From positions 1 through 64,000 of the forward strand of contig NZ_JSEH01000001.1 of NCBI RefSeq assembly GCF_000801335.2: DNA of 64,000 nucleotides. Reading direction: 5' to 3'. Every line of letters begins with the position of its first letter. Within the stretch, counting starts at the first letter, position 1. The notes under the pieces are model-generated. The model searched no databases. It had not been told where the DNA came from and worked only from the letters and a program-made list of their open reading frames with translations. This DNA is from Desulfovibrio sp. TomC (lineage in GTDB: Bacteria; Desulfobacterota; Desulfovibrionia; Desulfovibrionales; Desulfovibrionaceae). The position numbers and the translations under genes are program-made. Below, in pieces: positions 16,402 to 24,961 of the stretch.

Positions 16402-17277
16402 TTGAAACGTACTGCCATCGCGGCCATGACCGCCTTATTGTGCCTTGTTACGCTCACCGGCTGCGGCACCATGAAAACCAAGTGGCGCGAAACCCGCAAG
16501 CTCTACCGCGAATACATCAACACCGACCCCACCATCGACTTCAGCGACCAGGGCATTACCGACAAGGGGCTGCAACGCCTGGCGGCCTTGTTCATGCCCG
16601 TGGATGAGCGTCTGCTGGCCATGTTGCGGGTCCTTGGCAGCCAGGACACCCCCCCGGAGCAGGAATGGGCACAGCAACTGCTGACCAATCACAACTGGCT
16701 CTCCGGCGTGGTCGTGGTGGATACCACAGGCGTCACTGTGGGACAGGTGCCGGCGGTGCCCATGCGTCCCCTGGATGTCGCCCCTCTGCTTGAGCAGTCG
16801 GAGCGCTACAAGGTGCGCAAGATGGGCGCCCGGGTCGTGACCGACGAAATGGGCACCGTGGTCCTGGTGGCAGCACCCTTTTTCAAGGAAAACGAGTGGG
16901 CCGGCCTTGTGGTTGCCTACTTTGATCCGCGAAATCTCGTCCGCTTTTCCTCCGATCCCGGGGCGCTGGTCGTTGTCTCCACCGATGGGTTGGTGTGGCC
17001 CGGCGCCAGTGGACAAGGAGAAGCGTTGGCTGCGCTCAAGTGGTCGGATATGCTCAAGGAATCTGTCCAGGGCGACATCAATGCCGCTGGCGGCCAGTAT
17101 GTCTGGCAGGCGCGCTACCTCGGCCAGCTTGAATTGGTTTACCTGACTGATGCCCGGGAAGTGCGGACCCAGAAGCCGGAACCCAAAAAAGAAGCCGCTC
17201 CTGGGCCCAAATCCGATGTCAAGATTCCGTCCACTGAGCCGCTTCCGATGCCGGCTGACCCGACGGCCAATCCCTGA
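16402..17277 (+). CDS. Lipoprotein with PDC/Cache-like sensor domain
   Basis: The frame opens with a TTG at 16402 preceded by AAGAGGA at seven bases. The 291-residue product then has a basic start, a hydrophobic run and the lipobox LTGC (Cys about residue 20), so it is probably lipid-anchored. The region about 100-220 (SGVVVVDTTGVTVG, GTVVLVAAPFF, LVVVSTDGLVWPG) looks like a double-Cache/PDC ligand-binding fold, normally found in sensor proteins. The C-terminal 45 residues are Pro/Lys-rich. No transmembrane output domain is present. The ligand is unknown, and an intrinsic terminator follows. Confidence 0.75.
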   Translation: MKRTAIAAMTALLCLVTLTGCGTMKTKWRETRKLYREYINTDPTIDFSDQGITDKGLQRLAALFMPVDERLLAMLRVLGSQDTPPEQEWAQQLLTNHNWLSGVVVVDTTGVTVGQVPAVPMRPLDVAPLLEQSERYKVRKMGARVVTDEMGTVVLVAAPFFKENEWAGLVVAYFDPRNLVRFSSDPGALVVVSTDGLVWPGASGQGEALAALKWSDMLKESVQGDINAAGGQYVWQARYLGQLELVYLTDAREVRTQKPEPKKEAAPGPKSDVKIPSTEPLPMPADPTANP

Positions 17278-17295
17278 GTATGCGATGATCCCATG

Positions 17296-17324
17296 GCCGG
17301 CGGTTTCGGCCGCCGGCTTTTTTT
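17296..17324 (+). terminator. Rho-independent terminator
   Basis: A perfect eight-base stem GCCGGCGG / CCGCCGGC (17296-17303 with 17310-17317) is followed directly by seven T residues. It ends the pgsA-to-lipoprotein gene run 19 bases after the lipoprotein stop codon. Confidence 0.92.
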
Positions 17325-17444
17325 GTTTCCAACCCCGGAAAATCTTGTGGGAATTTGTTGCTGATTGTACGATAGTCCAAGGCCGCAGGCCTAGGAGCCG
17401 CACGCCCGGCGTGCCCACGCCTTGACGGCGGGAGGAGAAACGCT

Positions 17445-18458
17445 ATGCCGCAGATTACCGTCATCGAACACCTGCTGTTGCACCAGAAAGAGTCCCCCAT
17501 GGCCACCGGCCGGTTCACCCGGCTGCTCAATGATCTCATCTTGGCCGCCAAGATCATCTCCCGGGAGGTCCGCAAGGCCGGTCTGGTCGATGTCCTGGGT
17601 TTTACCGGCGAGATCAATGTCCAGGGTGAAGAGGTGCAAAAGCTTGATGAGTACGCCAACAAGGTGCTCATCCACCGAATGGAGCGGTCCGGGGTCCTGT
17701 GCGCCATCGCTTCCGAAGAAAACGCCGACCTCGTAACCATCCCCGATCAGTTCCCCAAAGGCGACTACTTCCTTATTTTCGACCCCCTGGACGGGTCGTC
17801 GAACATCGACGCCAACGTCAATGTCGGCACCATATTTTCCATTTACCGCGTCCCTGACGGCTGTTCCGGCGACAACCTGTGCGAGCTGCTCATGGCCGGA
17901 GCCAAGCAGGTGGCAGCCGGCTATTTCCTCTACGGCACTTCCACCATGATGGTGTATACCACCGGCAAGGGCGTGCACGGTTTCACCTTGGACCCGAGTG
18001 TCGGGGAATTCCTGCTGTCCCACCCGGACATCCGCACTCCGGACACCGGTAAAATCTATTCGGTCAACGAAGCCTATTGGTCCTACTGGGATGCGCCGAC
18101 CCGGGAAATCGTCAATGCCTTCAAGGGCACGGACAACCCCCGCGGCAAGCCCTATGGCGGCCGTTATATCGGTTCGCTGGTGGCGGACTTTCACCGCAAC
18201 CTGCTTTACGGCGGCATCTTCCTCTATCCGGCCGACCGGCGCGACCCCACCAAACCCACGGGCAAGCTGCGGCTTTTGTGCGAAGCCAATCCCCTGGCCT
18301 TTGTCATCACCCAGGCCGGCGGCGCGGCCACGGACGGCGAACGCGACATCCTGTCCATCGAACCGACGGAACTGCATCAGCGGGTGCCGCTTTTTATCGG
18401 CAGCAAAAATGATGTGGCCAAGGTGATGGAAGTCTACGGCCGCGCACACAAGTCCTGA
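17445..18458 (+). CDS. fbp: Fructose-1,6-bisphosphatase class I
   Basis: This gluconeogenic enzyme hydrolyses fructose 1,6-bisphosphate to fructose 6-phosphate. The 337-residue protein is the usual class I length and has the metal-binding motif [16 protein letters not shown], the upstream ASEEN acid cluster, and [18 protein letters not shown] for substrate binding. GGAGGAG lies seven bases before the ATG. The 120 bases between the preceding terminator and the start must contain the promoter. tsaD follows six bases later. Confidence 0.97.
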   Translation: MPQITVIEHLLLHQKESPMATGRFTRLLNDLILAAKIISREVRKAGLVDVLGFTGEINVQGEEVQKLDEYANKVLIHRMERSGVLCAIASEENADLVTIPDQFPKGDYFLIFDPLDGSSNIDANVNVGTIFSIYRVPDGCSGDNLCELLMAGAKQVAAGYFLYGTSTMMVYTTGKGVHGFTLDPSVGEFLLSHPDIRTPDTGKIYSVNEAYWSYWDAPTREIVNAFKGTDNPRGKPYGGRYIGSLVADFHRNLLYGGIFLYPADRRDPTKPTGKLRLLCEANPLAFVITQAGGAATDGERDILSIEPTELHQRVPLFIGSKNDVAKVMEVYGRAHKS

Positions 18459-18464
18459 TCCGGC

Positions 18465-19580
18465 ATGTTGTGTCTTGGCATTGAGACGTCGTGCGACGAG
18501 ACGGCTGTCGCCCTTTGCGACGACGGCCGTCCGATCCTGGAAAAGCTGGCTTCCCAGGCCGGGCTGCACGCGGTGTACGGCGGCGTTGTGCCGGAGTTGG
18601 CCTCGCGTGAGCATCTGCGCCGCATGGGACCGCTGTTGCAGGCGCTTTGGGCTGAATCCGGACGGTCTATAGCCGACGTGGACGCCGTGGCCGTGGCCCG
18701 GGGGCCGGGGCTGCTCGGCAGCTTGCTCGTGGGCCTGGCTGCGGCCAAGGGCCTGTGTCTGGGGGCGGGCAAGCCGCTTATTGGCGTGGATCATCTCCAT
18801 GCCCACCTCATGGCCGCCACTCTGGGCCGCGAAGTCGCGTATCCGGCTCTGGGGTTGTTGGTTTCCGGGGGGCACACGCAGATCGTGCGCCTGGACTCCC
18901 CCTTGGAAATGACCGTCCTTGGCCGAACCATTGACGACGCGGCTGGCGAGGCCTTTGACAAAGCTGCCAAGTCGCTCAATCTTCCCTATCCGGGCGGCGT
19001 CTTTATCGACGTGCTCGGCCAGGGCGTCACACCGGACCGCAGTTTGTTTCCCCGTCCTTATCTGGAAAACGACCACCTTGATTTCAGCTTCAGCGGCCTC
19101 AAGACCGCCGTGGCCACCTATGTCGCCGCCCACCCCGAACTGCGCGTGACGGCCATGCCCGTCTCCGGCGGTCCCATCGACCCCGATGCTTGGCCCCAGG
19201 CCCTTCGGGTGGTGTGCGCCTCAATTAATTACGCCATTGCCGACACGCTGCGGGTCAAACTGGAGCGAGCGCTTACCACCCAGTCCGTGCGCCCGGCCTC
19301 GATCCTGGCTGCTGGCGGGGTTGCGGCGAATGGCCCCATCCGGACCATGCTGGCCGATCTGGCCGCCCGGCGACGGCTGCCGCTCTATCTGCCCGAGCCG
19401 GGCCTTTGCGCCGACAATGCCACCATGATTGCGGCCACGGGCTGTCTGCTGGGGCGAAATGGGCTGACGCATGACCTGACCCTGGCCCCCATCCCCCGGG
19501 GGCGCAAAGTGCCCTGGGATTACCACGCCGGCGCACCGCTTGGGCCGGGATCGGTTGACAGCCGGTCCTTGCCGCAATAG
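18465..19580 (+). CDS. tsaD: tRNA N6-threonylcarbamoyladenosine transferase subunit TsaD
   Basis: TsaD transfers threonylcarbamoyl to A37 of ANN-decoding tRNAs, working with TsaB, TsaC and TsaE. The opening LGIETSCDETAVA and the metal ligands HLHAH (about residues 110-114) and Asp in GLCADNATM are conserved, together with SGGHTQIV for nucleotide binding. At 371 residues it is longer than the usual 335-345; the surplus includes a C-terminal tail after VPWDYH. It is probably co-transcribed with fbp. Confidence 0.97.
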   Translation: MLCLGIETSCDETAVALCDDGRPILEKLASQAGLHAVYGGVVPELASREHLRRMGPLLQALWAESGRSIADVDAVAVARGPGLLGSLLVGLAAAKGLCLGAGKPLIGVDHLHAHLMAATLGREVAYPALGLLVSGGHTQIVRLDSPLEMTVLGRTIDDAAGEAFDKAAKSLNLPYPGGVFIDVLGQGVTPDRSLFPRPYLENDHLDFSFSGLKTAVATYVAAHPELRVTAMPVSGGPIDPDAWPQALRVVCASINYAIADTLRVKLERALTTQSVRPASILAAGGVAANGPIRTMLADLAARRRLPLYLPEPGLCADNATMIAATGCLLGRNGLTHDLTLAPIPRGRKVPWDYHAGAPLGPGSVDSRSLPQ

Positions 19581-19597
19581 GTTTAAACGATTACGGA

Positions 19598-19673
19598 CCC
19601 TGTTCACAGGGAACACGCGGTCGGCCATGACCGCCTGCCAAACGGATAAAAACCCGACCGCCGCGGTGGTCGG
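19598..19673 (+). promoter_or_regulatory. Three tandem hairpins upstream of trxA
   Basis: The 118-base gap before trxA holds three short stem-loops in a row: CCCTG/CAGGG (19598-19611), CGGTC/GACCG (19618-19633) and CCGACC/GGTCGG (19654-19673). No U-run follows any of them, so they look like leader structure rather than terminators. They resemble no riboswitch class I can name. Confidence 0.35.
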
Positions 19674-19698
19674 CCAAGCCCATGAAAGGAGAGCATCC

Positions 19699-20019
19699 AT
19701 GGCCATCCAACTGAGCGACGCGAACTTCGAAGCCGAAGCCCTGCAGTGCGACCTGCCCGTCCTGGTGGATTTCTGGGCTCCCTGGTGCGGACCTTGCCGC
19801 GCCATGGGACCCGTCATTGATGAACTGGCCAACGAATATACCGGCCAGGTCAAGGTGGCCAAGATGAACGTGGATGAGAACCCCAGCACGCCGAGCAAGT
19901 ACGGCATCCGCGCCATCCCCACCCTGATCCTTTTCAAGGGCGGCGAAGTCGTGGAGCAGATCACCGGTGCTGTTTCCAAGAGCAGCATCAAGGAAATGCT
20001 TACCCAGAAGGCGCTCTAA
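19699..20019 (+). CDS. trxA: Thioredoxin
   Basis: This 106-residue thioredoxin has the active site WCGPC in DFWAPWCGPCRAMGP (about residues 26-40) and the cis-Pro loop AIPTLILF. It reduces protein disulfides in the cytoplasm. The ATG at 19699 follows AAGGAGAG; upstream in-frame ATGs lie in the structured leader and lack sites. Thioredoxin reductase follows after three bases, so reductant supply and carrier are made together. Confidence 0.97.
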   Translation: MAIQLSDANFEAEALQCDLPVLVDFWAPWCGPCRAMGPVIDELANEYTGQVKVAKMNVDENPSTPSKYGIRAIPTLILFKGGEVVEQITGAVSKSSIKEMLTQKAL

Positions 20020-20022
20020 TCC

Positions 20023-20952
20023 ATGAAACGTTTCGACGCTGTCGTGATCGGGGGCGGTCCGGCTGGCATAACGGCCGCCCTGTATCTGGCCCGGTCCGAC
20101 GTGTCCGTGGCTTTGGTGGAAAAGCTCTCGCCTGGCGGGCAGATGCTTATGACGCATCTGATCGAGAACTACCCCGGCTTTCCGGACGGGATTGAGGGCT
20201 GGAAATTGTCCGACGCCATGGCCGCCCATCTCGGGCACTATGCCATTGATCGGATCAATGACGAAGTCACGTCTATTGAATCCGCCGCCGGGCTCCACCA
20301 CATCCATGTGGGCGGGGAAGTCGTCGAGGCCAAGGCCGTGATCCTGTGTACTGGCGCGCGTTACAAACGTGTGGGCATCCCCGGCGAAAAGGAATTTGCC
20401 GGGCGGGGCGTTTCCTACTGTGCTTTGTGCGACGGGAACTTCTTTCGGGACCAGACCGTGGCCGTCATCGGCGGCGGCAACTCGGCCCTGGAGGAGTCTC
20501 TCTACTTGGCCCGACTGGTCAAAAAGCTCTACCTTATCCACCGTCGTGACGATTTCCGTGGTCAGAAATGCTATCAGGACCGCTGTTCCACCAATTCGTC
20601 CATCGAGATACTGCGCTCGACGGTCGTGTGTTCCATCTCCGGCGATGACGGCGTGACCGGTATTGAGGTGCGCGACGTCAAATCCGGCGATTGCCGCACC
20701 ATTCCGGTTGACGGCGTCTTCGTGTTTGTGGGCTTTGAGCCGCAGGGCGATTTTTATCCCAAGGCGCTCGCCCGCGATGATCAGGGGTTCATCCTGGCTG
20801 ATGCGGAGATGCGTACGAATATCGACGGCCTCTTTGCCGCCGGCGATATTCGTTCAAAGTCCTGCCGCCAAGTGGCCACTGCCGTCGGCGACGGCGCCGT
20901 GGCTGCGCATGCCGCTTACACCTATATCAGTTCGCGGTTTCCCCAAGACTGA
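20023..20952 (+). CDS. trxB: Thioredoxin reductase
   Basis: This flavoprotein passes electrons to thioredoxin. The 309-residue enzyme has an N-terminal FAD motif (VIGGGPAGITAALYLARSD), the redox pair as CALC in SYCALCDGNFF (the middle residues are Ala-Leu where E. coli has Ala-Thr), and a second dinucleotide motif AVIGGGNSALEE. The C-terminal FAD segment GLFAAGDIRS is present. Whether it uses NADPH or another donor is not settled by sequence; several anaerobes use atypical donors. A terminator follows. Confidence 0.96.
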   Translation: MKRFDAVVIGGGPAGITAALYLARSDVSVALVEKLSPGGQMLMTHLIENYPGFPDGIEGWKLSDAMAAHLGHYAIDRINDEVTSIESAAGLHHIHVGGEVVEAKAVILCTGARYKRVGIPGEKEFAGRGVSYCALCDGNFFRDQTVAVIGGGNSALEESLYLARLVKKLYLIHRRDDFRGQKCYQDRCSTNSSIEILRSTVVCSISGDDGVTGIEVRDVKSGDCRTIPVDGVFVFVGFEPQGDFYPKALARDDQGFILADAEMRTNIDGLFAAGDIRSKSCRQVATAVGDGAVAAHAAYTYISSRFPQD

Positions 20953-20958
20953 CGGCCA

Positions 20959-21011
20959 AACCCGTTCGACCGGGCTGCGAGGGCAGCGGGGCGGACGGGT
21001 TCGGCTTTTTT
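20959..21011 (+). terminator. Rho-independent terminator after trxB
   Basis: AACCCGT (20959-20965) pairs with ACGGGTT (20995-21001), with an inner CTGC/GCAG stem, and a run of six T residues follows at 21006. It separates trxAB from bamD. Confidence 0.75.
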
Positions 21012-21142
21012 CCGTTGTGCCCGTCTGGGCCATTTGGTAAGAGGACGCGCATCGAGACGCCGGGACCTGTCGCCAGTCAAGGGCGACGTCCCGTTCGCCG
21101 CATGGCGCCCGGCCAGGACCGGGCCATATCCGGGAATATACC

Positions 21143-21880
21143 ATGAATGTGATGTTGCGCCGTTTCCTGCCTTTGAGCTGCCTGCTGCTGTTTCTTGGCG
21201 GTTGCGCCGGCTTGGTCGATTACTACTTCCTGCCGCCGCCGGAGGACACTGCCCAGGAGCTCTACGAGGCTGGCCGGCAGTCCATGTCGGAGAAAGAGTA
21301 CTACGGGGCTATCAACTTCTTTATGAAGCTTAAGGATCGCTACCCGTTTAGCCCCTACACCCCAATGGGCACCGTGGCTCTGGCCGACGCCTACTTCCTC
21401 ACCGAAGAATACGGGATGGCTGCTGAAACATATAAAGAATTCGAGTCGGTCCATCCGAGAAGCGAAGAAATTCCGTACGTCCTCTATCAGATCGGCGTCT
21501 CCAATTTCAAGCGTTCCGAGTCCATCGACATGCCGCAAAGCAACCTCCAGGAAGCCATCCAGTACTTCTATCTCCTGGAACAGACCTTCCCGGACACAGA
21601 ATACGGTAAGGAAGCGGCTGATTACATCCGTCGATGCCGCAAACGTCTGGCTGAGCATGAACTGTTTGTCGCGGACTTCTACTGGCGTACCAGCCAGTAT
21701 GGTGCGGCCTGGAAACGCTACATGTATGCCGTGGAGAACTTCAAGGAACTTGAGGAAGTTTTCGATTACGCCAAGCTGCGTTCCGAACTGTCCTACCTTG
21801 AATACCAGAAGACCCTGACCGAGAATGAACGCCAGGCCATCGAAGGCAGCTGGCGGCACTGGGCCAAACGCTGGTTGTAA
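21143..21880 (+). CDS. bamD: Outer membrane assembly lipoprotein BamD
   Basis: The 245-residue lipoprotein has a signal peptide and the lipobox LGGC (Cys about residue 21). The rest consists of TPR-like helical repeats (for example residues 36-120), as in BamD of the outer-membrane protein insertion complex with BamA. The motif AQELYEAGRQSMSEKEYYGA marks the first repeat of the family. It sits behind the trxB terminator with its own upstream region and is followed by a pair of strong hairpins. Confidence 0.92.
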   Translation: MNVMLRRFLPLSCLLLFLGGCAGLVDYYFLPPPEDTAQELYEAGRQSMSEKEYYGAINFFMKLKDRYPFSPYTPMGTVALADAYFLTEEYGMAAETYKEFESVHPRSEEIPYVLYQIGVSNFKRSESIDMPQSNLQEAIQYFYLLEQTFPDTEYGKEAADYIRRCRKRLAEHELFVADFYWRTSQYGAAWKRYMYAVENFKELEEVFDYAKLRSELSYLEYQKTLTENERQAIEGSWRHWAKRWL

Positions 21881-21885
21881 CGAGC

Positions 21886-21951
21886 TGTCCCGGAACGCCA
21901 CGGCGTTTCGGGACAATCCGGCGGCAAAACGGGGCGGCTGGCCGCCCCGTT
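21886..21951 (+). terminator. Two strong hairpins after bamD
   Basis: A 14-pair stem (21886-21899 with 21902-21915) is followed by an 11-pair stem AACGGGGCGGC/GCCGCCCCGTT (21928-21938 with 21941-21951). Only a short T run follows. They probably act as a terminator or as a block to exonucleases for bamD mRNA. Confidence 0.6.
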
Positions 21952-21974
21952 TGCGTTTGCCACAAGGCGAAGCC

Positions 21975-22859
21975 ATGAACCCTTCCTTTGCGCTTGCTGC
22001 GGGACAGTGGCCCGAGGCCATGGAACAGGGCCGGGTCGCCGACGAGGTCTTCGCCGCTGCCTATGCCCGAACCGGCGATGGCCGACGGGCCTGGATCAAG
22101 ACCGGGCTGGCCGCCGTCTATGCCGCCGTGGGCGGTCCAAGGCCGGTTTTGACCCAACGCCGCGACAGCCTGGGCCATGATCTGCTCCTGACCACCGAGG
22201 ACCTTCCCCTGGATTTCGTCGTCGTCGTCTGCGGTCGGGATTTTCTGTCGCCGGCGCGTTTGGCGGCAGCTGTTGTGCCGGTCCTGTGCGCCAGGGTGCC
22301 TGATGTGGCCGTGGTGCGCCTGGGCGCGTCCTGGCCCGGGCCGCTGCTCACCGCCCTGGAGCTGTGCGGCGTGGAAATGGCCTGCCGTCTGCCTGTCCGC
22401 GTGCTGCCGGGCCTTTTGTCCGAGTTGCCGGCCAAGGGCAGGGGAGCGGTGGTGGTCCTGGGCGAGACGGCCCTGCCCCCCCGGCTGCCTTTGTCTCTTG
22501 CCGTCCATTCGGCCCGCATTGCCGGCCGGGCCGGGGTCTTTGGCCCGGGAGAGACCGACTTCGACATTGCTGCCCTGACCTTTGCCCATCCCGACATGGC
22601 CTTTGTCCGACACGACGCCCCCTGTCCCGATCTGCCGGCCTGGACGTCCGGACAGGGTGGACTGGCGGACGCGGCCGGCTGCGGCTATGATGCCCTGTAT
22701 GTCGCGCCACAGCCCGATTTGTCCGATCTTGCCGCCGCTCCGCTGGTCCTTGGCCCCGGCCGGGAAACCTTCTGGCTGTGGCCGCAATTGCCGTGTGAAG
22801 CCTTTCGCATCCATCGCCTGGGAGCCGCTGTTGCCCCGTCGCGCCCGGATATCGCCTGA
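21975..22859 (+). CDS. Uncharacterised protein preceding EF-G (294 aa)
   Basis: I do not recognise this protein. It has no signal peptide and reads as an alpha/beta fold: alternating strands such as DFVVVVCGRDFLSP, VAVVRLGASWPGPLL and GAVVVLGETALPP, and Gly-rich turns near GRAGVFGPGETDFD. The start codon at 21975 follows AAGGCGAAG. It ends 42 bases before the EF-G gene on the same strand, suggesting a shared transcript. A nucleotide- or metabolite-binding role is possible but unsupported. Confidence 0.65.
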   Translation: MNPSFALAAGQWPEAMEQGRVADEVFAAAYARTGDGRRAWIKTGLAAVYAAVGGPRPVLTQRRDSLGHDLLLTTEDLPLDFVVVVCGRDFLSPARLAAAVVPVLCARVPDVAVVRLGASWPGPLLTALELCGVEMACRLPVRVLPGLLSELPAKGRGAVVVLGETALPPRLPLSLAVHSARIAGRAGVFGPGETDFDIAALTFAHPDMAFVRHDAPCPDLPAWTSGQGGLADAAGCGYDALYVAPQPDLSDLAAAPLVLGPGRETFWLWPQLPCEAFRIHRLGAAVAPSRPDIA

Positions 22860-22901
22860 TTGTTTTTGCCCGACGCACCCTGCCAACCCACCGGAGCGAG
22901 C

Positions 22902-24947
22902 ATGAGCGCCAAAAAGGGCACCAAGAAGAGCCGTCTGGCCAGCCTGCGCAACATCGGCATCATTGCCCACATCGACGCCGGCAAGACCACACTGACCGAG
23001 CGTATTCTCTTTTTCTCAGGCCGCATCCACCGCATGGGTGAAGTCCATGACGGCACCGCCACCATGGATTTCATGCCCGAGGAACAGGAACGCGGCATCA
23101 CCATCACCTCGGCCTGCACCACCTGCTCCTGGAAAGACCACCAGATCAATATCATCGACACCCCGGGCCATGTGGATTTCACCATCGAGGTGGAACGCTC
23201 GCTGCGGGTGCTTGACGGCGCGGTGGGGGTGTTTTGCGCCGTGGCCGGCGTTGAGCCGCAATCCGAGACGGTCTGGCGGCAATCCGTGGATTACGGCGTG
23301 CCCAAGCTGGCAGTCGTCAACAAACTCGACCGTCCCGGGGCCGATTTCGAGGCGGTGTTGGCCGCCATGCGTGAAAAATTACGAGCAAATCCCGTGGCCG
23401 TGTCCATTCCTGTTGCCCAGGGGCCGGAACTGGCCGGCCTCATTGATCTCGTCACCCTGGAGCGGCTTGATTTCGAGCCCGGCGGCGGGGATATGACCCG
23501 GAGGCCGCTTTCGGCTGCCGAGACCGAATTGGCCGGTCCCTGGCGGGAAAAACTGGTCGAGGCGGCCTGCGACTACGACGAGACCGTGCTGGAAGCCTAT
23601 CTTTCCGGCCACCCCATAGCCCCTGGGCTGCTCGTTGGCGCTCTGCGCACCGGGACCATCGCCCATGGGCTGGTGCCGGTCTTGGCCGCCTCGGCCCTTA
23701 AAAATGTCGGCATCCAGCCGATCCTCGACGGCGTGCTGGCCTATTTGCCAAGCCCCCTTGACCGGGAGGGGGCCGTTGGCGTCGATCCCGAAACCAAGGC
23801 CGCCGTCGCCTTTCCCCCGGACGTCAGTGCGCCGCTGGCGGCCCTGGTCTTCAAGGTCAGCATGGAGACCGGTCGGCGGCAGGTATTCGCCCGGGTCTAT
23901 TCCGGCCGCATCGAAGCCGGCAAGGATGTCTATAACGCCACCCGGGGCGAGATTGAACGCCCGGCCCGGCTCTTTCATCTCCATGCTGGCCACCGCGAAA
24001 AGGCCGAGATTGCCGATCCGGGCGAGATTGTAGCCATTGCCGGTATGCGCCATGCCGCCACCGGCGACACATTATGCGCCCGGGAAACCCCGATCTTGCT
24101 GGAAACCATTGCCGGTTACAAACCGGTGATCAGTCTGGCCCTGGAGCCGCGAAACGCTGAGGAAACCGAGCGCCTCGGGGAAGTCTTGGCCAAACTGACC
24201 GAGGAAGATCCCACCCTCACCCTGACACACGACCCGGATACCGGCCAGATGATTCTCTCCGGCATGGGGGAACTGCATCTTGACGTGGTACTGGAGCGGG
24301 CGCGCCGGGAATACGGCGTCTCGCCCCGGGCCGGCAAGCCGCAGGTTGTCTATCAGGAGACGGTGACGATCGAAGCGGCCGGCGAGGGCGAGTTTGAGCG
24401 GGAACTGGGCGAGCGCTTGCACCATGGCCGGGTGACGCTTGCGGTTTCGCCGTTGCCCCGTGAGGCCGGGCGCGACATCGTTTTCGAGATTGACCGTCAG
24501 ACTTATCCGCCGACCTGGAGCGCGGCCATGGCCGAAGGGCTGGAAGACGGCCTGCAAAGCGGCCCGCTCTCCGGCCATCCGGTGCAGGACGTGCGGGTGC
24601 GGGTGACAGGGATCTTCCCGGTCGAAGGCAAGACGACTGACGTCGGCTGCCGCATGGCTGCCAGCCAGGCGCTCAAGGCGGCCCTCAGCGCCGCCCGTCC
24701 TGCCCTCCTGGAACCCATCATGGAGCTGGAAGTCGGCGTGCCCGACGCCTTTATCGGCGACGCCATCGGTCTCCTTGGTTCCAAGGGGGCCAAGATCGAA
24801 AACATGGTGGACCGGGGCGGCCACAAGACGGTCACGGCCCTGGCGCCGTTGCGCCAGATGTTTGGCTTTTCCACGGAACTGCGTTCGGCCACCCAGGGAC
24901 GGGCCGGGATGACCATGCGCTTTTTAAAATTCGACCTGCTGCAATAG
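22902..24947 (+). CDS. Elongation factor G paralogue
   Basis: The 681-residue translational GTPase has all EF-G domains. The G motifs are AHIDAGKTTL (G1), the RGITITSA switch I, DTPGHVDFT (G3) and NKLDRPGA (G4; most canonical EF-Gs have NKMDR). The later domains follow in normal order. It is not flanked by rpsL, rpsG or tuf, and canonical bacterial EF-G is usually about 690-700 residues, so I read this as a second copy of the FusA2 kind. Such paralogues can specialise in translocation or ribosome recycling. The ATG follows CCGGAG. Confidence 0.9.
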   Translation: MSAKKGTKKSRLASLRNIGIIAHIDAGKTTLTERILFFSGRIHRMGEVHDGTATMDFMPEEQERGITITSACTTCSWKDHQINIIDTPGHVDFTIEVERSLRVLDGAVGVFCAVAGVEPQSETVWRQSVDYGVPKLAVVNKLDRPGADFEAVLAAMREKLRANPVAVSIPVAQGPELAGLIDLVTLERLDFEPGGGDMTRRPLSAAETELAGPWREKLVEAACDYDETVLEAYLSGHPIAPGLLVGALRTGTIAHGLVPVLAASALKNVGIQPILDGVLAYLPSPLDREGAVGVDPETKAAVAFPPDVSAPLAALVFKVSMETGRRQVFARVYSGRIEAGKDVYNATRGEIERPARLFHLHAGHREKAEIADPGEIVAIAGMRHAATGDTLCARETPILLETIAGYKPVISLALEPRNAEETERLGEVLAKLTEEDPTLTLTHDPDTGQMILSGMGELHLDVVLERARREYGVSPRAGKPQVVYQETVTIEAAGEGEFERELGERLHHGRVTLAVSPLPREAGRDIVFEIDRQTYPPTWSAAMAEGLEDGLQSGPLSGHPVQDVRVRVTGIFPVEGKTTDVGCRMAASQALKAALSAARPALLEPIMELEVGVPDAFIGDAIGLLGSKGAKIENMVDRGGHKTVTALAPLRQMFGFSTELRSATQGRAGMTMRFLKFDLLQ

Positions 24948-24961
24948 CCACGCGAGAGTCC

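Noticed and set aside
17391-19133. 580-codon minus-strand open frame
   Set aside because: It is antisense to fbp and tsaD, which have clear family motifs; the frame has no ribosome site and no recognisable domain.
21886-21951. Tandem hairpins after bamD as a possible CRISPR-like repeat
   Set aside because: The two stems differ in sequence and are not spaced as repeats; they are better explained as 3'-end structures.
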